64,000 nt of DNA from the NCBI GenBank assembly GCA_025766275.1, contig JAFKAC010000005.1:1860001-1924000 (forward strand), read 5' to 3'. The DNA is from Lactarius indigo. Its lineage: Eukaryota > Basidiomycota > Agaricomycetes > Russulales > Russulaceae. The notes below the pieces were generated by a model. The model was not told where the DNA came from, made no database searches, and was given only the letters and a program-made list of their open reading frames with translations. This document shows, piece after piece, positions 59,107 through 64,000 of the stretch. Both the position numbers and the translations under genes were made by a program. How positions within the stretch are numbered: position 1 is the stretch's first letter; the number at the start of each line of letters is the position of its first letter.

Positions 59107-61795
59107 CCATGGACTCCGTCGTCGGGGTAAACGGCCTGATTGACCACCGGATTCCCATTATTGTATTCCACGCATCCTCTGGCTTGTAAGACCTGGCATT
59201 TACACTTTTTTTTTTTGCAATTGTTTGGGAATACCTGTTCGCATGTACATAGCCCTTTCTGTGAAGAGGAGGATCATCTATCTGTCGGCCCCTGTCACTT
59301 TTCTTCGTTATCAAAGTTTGGGTCATCATATCTTGTCTATCATTTACCCTACTCTTCATTCTTCGCCAATTCTTCGCCACCCGAGGAATTCGTGAAACAT
59401 GCACCGGGCCGGCTCCCTTCCGTATGTAGTATCCGATAGCGAAAAGTACCTAGAGGCGGAGGGTTGTAATTACGGATCGAAGCAGGTGGTGTAGGTCACC
59501 AGTGGCGATTCGAAACTTGGACGGACTATCCACGGAAATTCCGCGTGCCAGATGTCACTTTTAGGTTATGCTCTACCCCACTGGCACGAGGGCCACTGGT
59601 AGTTGTTTATCAGAAGCCCCACGAGTGTCGGCGCTCCTCAGCCTACTGGCTCCTGCCACAGATATTCTCGGATATTCTCGGATGGCACACATCCTTGCTA
59701 GTACATTTCTAGAACAAATGAAGCGAGAGTCCTAGACGCTGTCAGTTGCAGAATCCTTCTCGTCCTAAGGTACTGCACACCACATGGTACTGAGGGGTAG
59801 AGAGCGTCAATCGCAGGACGAATCGTGATACTCAGGAAAAACGAAAAAAAAAAGGGTCTGACTCAGAGAGCCATAGAACATGGCTTACTAGACTACTCTA
59901 GTTGCGAAAAAAAAAAGGAAAGTTTCGGGGGAATAGCAGCAGGGTGTGTAAATGGACCGTTCTGACTAAGATATTTGTGTAGAAATGTGGTCGTGTGATA
60001 CAGTAGTCTTATTTGATATTTGATATGAATAGGAGGGGTAGCTCGTCCCGTCACCTGGAATTCTCCTTGTCCTTCTCCTAGTCGCCCTTCTCACAGCATG
60101 GCTCATCTCTCTAAAGAAAACAAGCAAGTTGTGAAACGTTTTGGAATGGCCTCGCTCTCAGAGGACGACAAGAAAGTCGTGGAGTGGTGGTGGAAAGAGT
60201 CTGACAATGCTATTTACGAGCATGGGTTCGCCGTTCTTAAATTCAGTTTTTCCTCTGACCACCCTTCCCGGACTAGAGGGCACATAGAAGCTTCCCTGCA
60301 TTTTATTTGGTTCTTCCTGTTCAACAGTCATAATAGTCAGAGAGGGCCATACGCAACGACGATAAACCTTCTGTTGACCTCACCGTGGTGCTGCTGTCAC
60401 AAGTTGGGTGCAATAGGTGGTAGATGCCTTGATCCAGACATCACATATCTCGAAGTACAAGGACTGGGACCTCATTTGGCCAACCTATCAACACACCGCC
60501 TCCTCCGAGTCAGCCATGATGGAGGAGGTGGCTTAGTGTAGACCGCAACTGACCCTATTCCTTTTTCTAACACTTGTATTGATCCTAATCCTCAGTGCAC
60601 GTTGTTGGTGATCGATGGTCAATTATTGATGATCGCTGGCAGAACCTGGGCACCTTTGTCCAAATTTCCGTATTTTCGCTTCCAATTTTCGACTTACCTC
60701 CTGGAATCCGCAGTGTCTCTATTTTCTCGACTTCTCTGTTTACATTATGGTCAACTACACAGCGTTTTAGAACCTTTACTCCATTTCCTGGCACCCGCTA
60801 TACGCCCTTTCGTCATCTGGCGCCCAGCTTTCTCCGTCTCCTTTGTCTCCGGCAAATCTTTCAATGCCCGCTCGCCTTGCAGCGTTGTGATCAGCTCGAA
60901 CTGTGCATTGATGGCAATGACGTTGCAACATTCTTTGTGTAGGTACGAGGTGATTGCTCAGGAAGCACGGAAACGTACTCTTATCCGGGGGTTCTTGTCG
61001 CATAAACCGGTACTAACCACTACCCTTCCGTTGGATGCTCAAGCTTCTGTCTATCCTCCTCCACCTATCCCTTTTTTTGTTTCTTGCAGGATTTTTTTTG
61101 ACCTATTTGTATTCCGGGGTACATATCGGAGATACAGACCGGTCGTAGCTTGTATCACTACAGTTGAGAGAACCAATATCTTAAGAGGTGGCCCAAGTCG
61201 TACGTAAATAACCGAAACTCCGAGTCGGGGGAAGTATAGTTAGATAGTTGGCAACCGCAAAGGGCATAGAATCGCACAAAGCAGTCTTAATATAGGCGGT
61301 GTTACCCTCACGTAATAGAGACAAGACTATGAGAGGAAACTAAACCTCAGTGTGCACCTTACCTAGTCGGGTTTGAGGGAGCGCGAGTACGGGCCAGCAA
61401 TTCTAGTAGGCGCTCAGCGGTGCTTCCTTGTAGGGTTTGTCATCCATTTCATTTTCTAAGCAATCCGTTATCCCTCAGCGTACCGGAGCAACGAGCTAGA
61501 ATTACGGTACCAGTATCTAAGTAATCCCTTACTACAGCAATTAGGCTAAATACGACATTGAGTTGGGTGACTTACTCCCTCAGCGTGCCAGAGCAACGAG
61601 CTGACAGGCTTTCCCTTCATTTGTCGCTACCTCTATGTCTTACAATATCTCTATATGTTTTGGCCGTTATGCCCGCGGTCCGATTCCAGCAAGCCTCCCA
61701 CTTTTCGGGTAAGCGACGAGACCCTGTCCGAGGACCTCCCCGATGGCAACGGGCTGAGACGACACTACCCGCTGACCCTGTTCTCTGCGTAACCT
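59107..61795. other. Gene-poor interval, 2.7 kb
   Basis: A plus open frame at 60098-60541 (147 codons; begins MAHLSKENKQVVKRFGM and contains DDKKVVEWWWKESDNAIYEH) looks partly coding but matches no family I know. Another plus frame at 60602-61207 is rich in Phe/Leu/Ser and resembles chance. Small tandem repeats lie at 59667-59688 (two atattctcgg units), and a 26-bp direct repeat is listed separately. Runs of A occur near 59844 and 59907. Confidence 0.4.
61472..61602 (+). repeat. 26-bp direct repeat, two copies 105 bp apart
   Basis: ccctcagcgt(a/g)cc(g/a)gagcaacgagct occurs at 61472-61497 and 61577-61602 with two mismatches. The flanking bases also share short matches. Origin unknown. Confidence 0.75.
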
Positions 61796-62480
61796 TTGGG
61801 TGATCCTGCCAGCCTGAGATACTACTCGCGCCGCGAACTGGCGCCACTTCCGAGCTCAGCTCGAAGGGGAAACCATAACGCTGCAAGAAGATGGAGTCAT
61901 GTGCTATTACTGAAACACGGCGCAGCAGCGTACGCACGAGACAGGCACCACATTTCTACGTTCAGATTTGGCGTATTGCTTTGGGAAGAAAATCTGGCAG
62001 GCGCTCCTTGGCGACGAAGAAAATTCAATGCGAAGAACAACCGGGATCTGATCGCCTTCGAGCTACGAATAGAAGGTAGAAGGCAAGCATCACTCCGAGA
62101 ATATAGTCTCGGGTGTCACGCATTTTTCCTAGAATGCGGCGTCGATGGGGATGTACAAGACAAGTATGACACAATCCGCACCATACAGAAGGCCGGAGAT
62201 GGCACGAATGCTGCTTAACCGTGGTGTTAAGTTGAATGCGAAGAATCCCGTGGAGAGACTGCGTCGCATGTGGTGTCACGAAGCAGGTATGAGTCGCAAG
62301 ATGACGCTCGCGTTACACAGCTGTTACTGGAGCGCGGAGTGGACGTGAATGCAGAAGACCAGGCTCACGACTCCACATTACGTTCTGCGTTCTACAGTGG
62401 GAAACTCGAGATCACACACGTACTTCTTGACCACGGTGCAACGGCGAACGCGAAGAACGGTCGTGGCCCGGGTTTATGAG
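61796..62480 (+). pseudogene. Ankyrin-repeat protein relic
   Basis: Ankyrin consensus pieces occur in several frames: LLLKHGAAAYARDRH near 61910, MARMLLNRGVKLNAKN near 62200, VTQLLLERGVDVNAEDQ near 62310 and LEITHVLLDHGATANAKN near 62410. Each has the LLL-xx-G(A/V)-xx-NA(K/E) core of the repeat. Frame changes between them, with a stop after NGRGPGL, show that the array is broken or that intron-like gaps cannot be resolved. Such ankyrin genes are numerous and fast-evolving in mushrooms. No other domain is visible. Confidence 0.6.
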
Positions 62481-63594
62481 ACCGCATCTTTGTCGTGAAA
62501 GCGGATCCAGAGAAGAGAATAGAATTAAAGGGGCGGTTTCGTTATTCCCATGGACAGCTTGTAATACACAATCGACGAGTCTTCTGCGTTGATAGCTAAA
62601 AACAACTCTCCGGGAGGTTCGAATCCACTGAAAGCGGACTTGAGCCTGGATTTTTTTTGTTTTATTTCCTTTCATCTCTAAAGAAGCTGTCAACGTACCA
62701 ACTCATAGAGAGAGACTCGGCTAACGAACAAGGAACGACGGATGTGAGTGTGTTCTTCTGAAAAAAGGCACAAGCCCATCATTTCGGGTAAACATGACGG
62801 ATCAGACAACTTCTGACTCACGTTCTCTGGTCGACGACCCTGAAACCCATACCTCTCGCACGTAGGAAGGTTCACGAGCTCTAAATCGCTCCACTGCTGT
62901 ACTGTTCGTATGTTCAGAACCCTTTATTCTAAGGTGCTGATTAACAACCCACCTAATAAAAGGTCGTTGTATGTCTGGAAAATTGCACTCGCCGTGCGCG
63001 GGTATCGCTGGACAGCTCCTTTAAGAGGGAGGTACTTGGAGTGTTTGTCAATGAAAGAAGGCTAGAATCTATGCCGAATCTCACTGTTGGATGTGATTCC
63101 ATCAAACCAAAGCGATGCGACAAGGGGTCACAATTCGGGATACCAGCGGTACCTGCGCGGTACCTGCTACCCAGTTGTCACGTGTTGCAACATGTAGCTG
63201 ATCTGGCTTTGCCAGGGCAAGGCAACTCGAACACGTGCGCCAAACCACTGGCAGTCACAGGCACTGCACCCCTTCATTACAGGTGACTATCCAGTCAAGT
63301 GTAGTGTCTAGGCGGTCTGAGGCAAGGTCGAACTTGAAGCATCAAAGTACTGAGCAGGCCAAATGTAGTTAGTCCCGAAATCTCTTGACCTTATGGTCTC
63401 ACTTCGTCCTGGACTTCGTCGACCCAAACACAAAAACGATAATGACAAGATCGACACCCTTAATTACTGTACCTTGTGCCACAGCGGCTACTTACCTTTC
63501 AATCCTCTCTGTCTGGCTGGTCAAACCTTATTCAGGCAGGGCTTTATATATCCCCCGATCCTCCCGACCTCGAGGATAACTCGATTGCAACAAC
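62481..63594. other. Intergenic region
   Basis: About 1.1 kb without a recognisable gene. It includes the upstream region of the second DUF6534 gene. Small open frames on both strands lack motifs. Confidence 0.4.
63543..63551 (+). promoter_or_regulatory. TATA box candidate for the second DUF6534 gene
   Basis: tttatatat lies about 45 bases upstream of the ATG at 63595. The distance is short but usable for a basidiomycete promoter. Confidence 0.4.
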
Positions 63595-64000
63595 ATGCCT
63601 AGCTCTCCTGTCGTCGACATCCGCAATTCCTTCGGGGCCGCTTTTGTCGGGCTGCTTGTCAGTACTATGTCAGTCCTCCTTTGCGCTCTTCTTTACTGGT
63701 ATTTTCTCCTAAACAAGTGAACTTATAGGCTCTTTGGTCTGACAATCGGGCAGGCGTAAGCTCGAGTGAACGCGTTCTCCTTTCTCGCGCTGACTTCGGC
63801 AAATTTATTATTCTTGCAGATGGATATACTTTTGGTAACTAATACTTGTCTCCGGATGCAACAAACTAACCAGTCCCAGGCACGGTCGGAATAAAGACCG
63901 GAGGGCACTCAAATTCTTCATCGGGTTCTTACTGTGCGTAGTGTTTCTCAGGTTCCAGCGCGTCCACATTGCCATGTTTCAATAGAATCACGGAGACCTT
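63595..64000 (+). CDS. DUF6534-family membrane protein, N-terminal part (runs off the window)
   Basis: Starts MPSSPVVDIRNSFGAAFVGL, then LVSTM, continuing across a 60-bp intron to LFGLTIGQ. A further intron that begins gtaagc leads to AWIYFC, and another to RNKDRRALKFFIGFLL, after which the window ends. The first two membrane spans and the motif of aromatic residues plus KDRRALK match the start of DUF6534 proteins (compare QVWTYYQRYPNDHWSYKVL in the gene at 56906). Exons are short. The protein is incomplete only because of the window edge. Confidence 0.7.

Noticed and set aside
1..64000. CRISPR arrays, bacterial operons, biosynthetic gene clusters, viral or transposon genes
   Set aside because: No regular spacer arrays, no ribosome-binding sites, no clustered synthases, and no transposase, integrase or polymerase motifs were seen; the gene structure is eukaryotic throughout.

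Overview
This window is nuclear DNA from a filamentous basidiomycete, most likely an Agaricomycete and perhaps a member of Polyporales. The evidence is the gene structure (many 48-75 bp introns with GT..AG ends, including micro-exons), the gene content (a fungal Orc6, a KHA1-type K+/H+ antiporter, a Nop12 RNA-binding protein, a Zn2Cys6 regulator, a GH35 beta-galactosidase) and two copies of the Agaricomycete membrane family DUF6534. Gene models come from joining exons by eye, using splice-site phase and remembered family motifs. Models whose summed exon lengths divide exactly by three are marked in the entries. No bacterial-type system, CRISPR array or intact transposon is visible.

Layout. 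1-5.5 kb: a K+/H+ antiporter gene (minus) lies between two diverged direct copies of a decayed short-chain dehydrogenase/epimerase. 7.0-9.7 kb: two tandem paralogues (plus) of an unnamed protein family share an intron position; one carries a large SR/proline-rich extension. 10-11.6 kb: ORC6 (minus). 11.6-16.1 kb: a gene-poor stretch. 16.2-17.5 kb: a TANGO2-family gene (plus). 18.0-19.5 kb: a Zn2Cys6 transcription factor (minus). 19.5-23.4 kb: gene-poor. 23.4-25.6 kb: a base-exchange-type phosphatidylserine synthase (plus). 25.6-31.1 kb: gene-poor. 31.1-35.9 kb: a large Bbc1/Mti1-like actin-patch protein (minus). 36.6-37.1 kb: a small secreted protein (minus). 38.2-38.7 kb: an unnamed small gene (minus). 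41.1 kb: tRNA-Ala(UGC) (minus). 41.3-43.2 kb: NOP12 (plus). 43.3-47.5 kb: GH35 beta-galactosidase (minus), divergent from an amino-acid permease at 48.0-50.5 kb (plus). 50.7-51.5 kb: a broken METTL24-like methyltransferase. 53.4-56.4 kb: a YEATS-domain protein (plus). 56.9-59.1 kb and 63.6 kb to the edge: two DUF6534 membrane proteins. 61.8-62.5 kb: an ankyrin-repeat relic.

Most genes are single-copy housekeeping genes (replication licensing, rRNA processing, cation balance, phospholipid synthesis, endocytosis, chromatin reading). The beta-galactosidase and permease form a divergent nutrient-use pair. Accessory content is limited to relics, duplicated orphan genes and the DUF6534 genes. The points most worth a second look are the orphan paralogue pair, micro-exons of 12 and 15 nt that encode catalytic or signature residues in two different enzymes, the base-exchange phosphatidylserine synthase in a fungus, and a methyltransferase apparently frameshifted by a seven-base repeat expansion.
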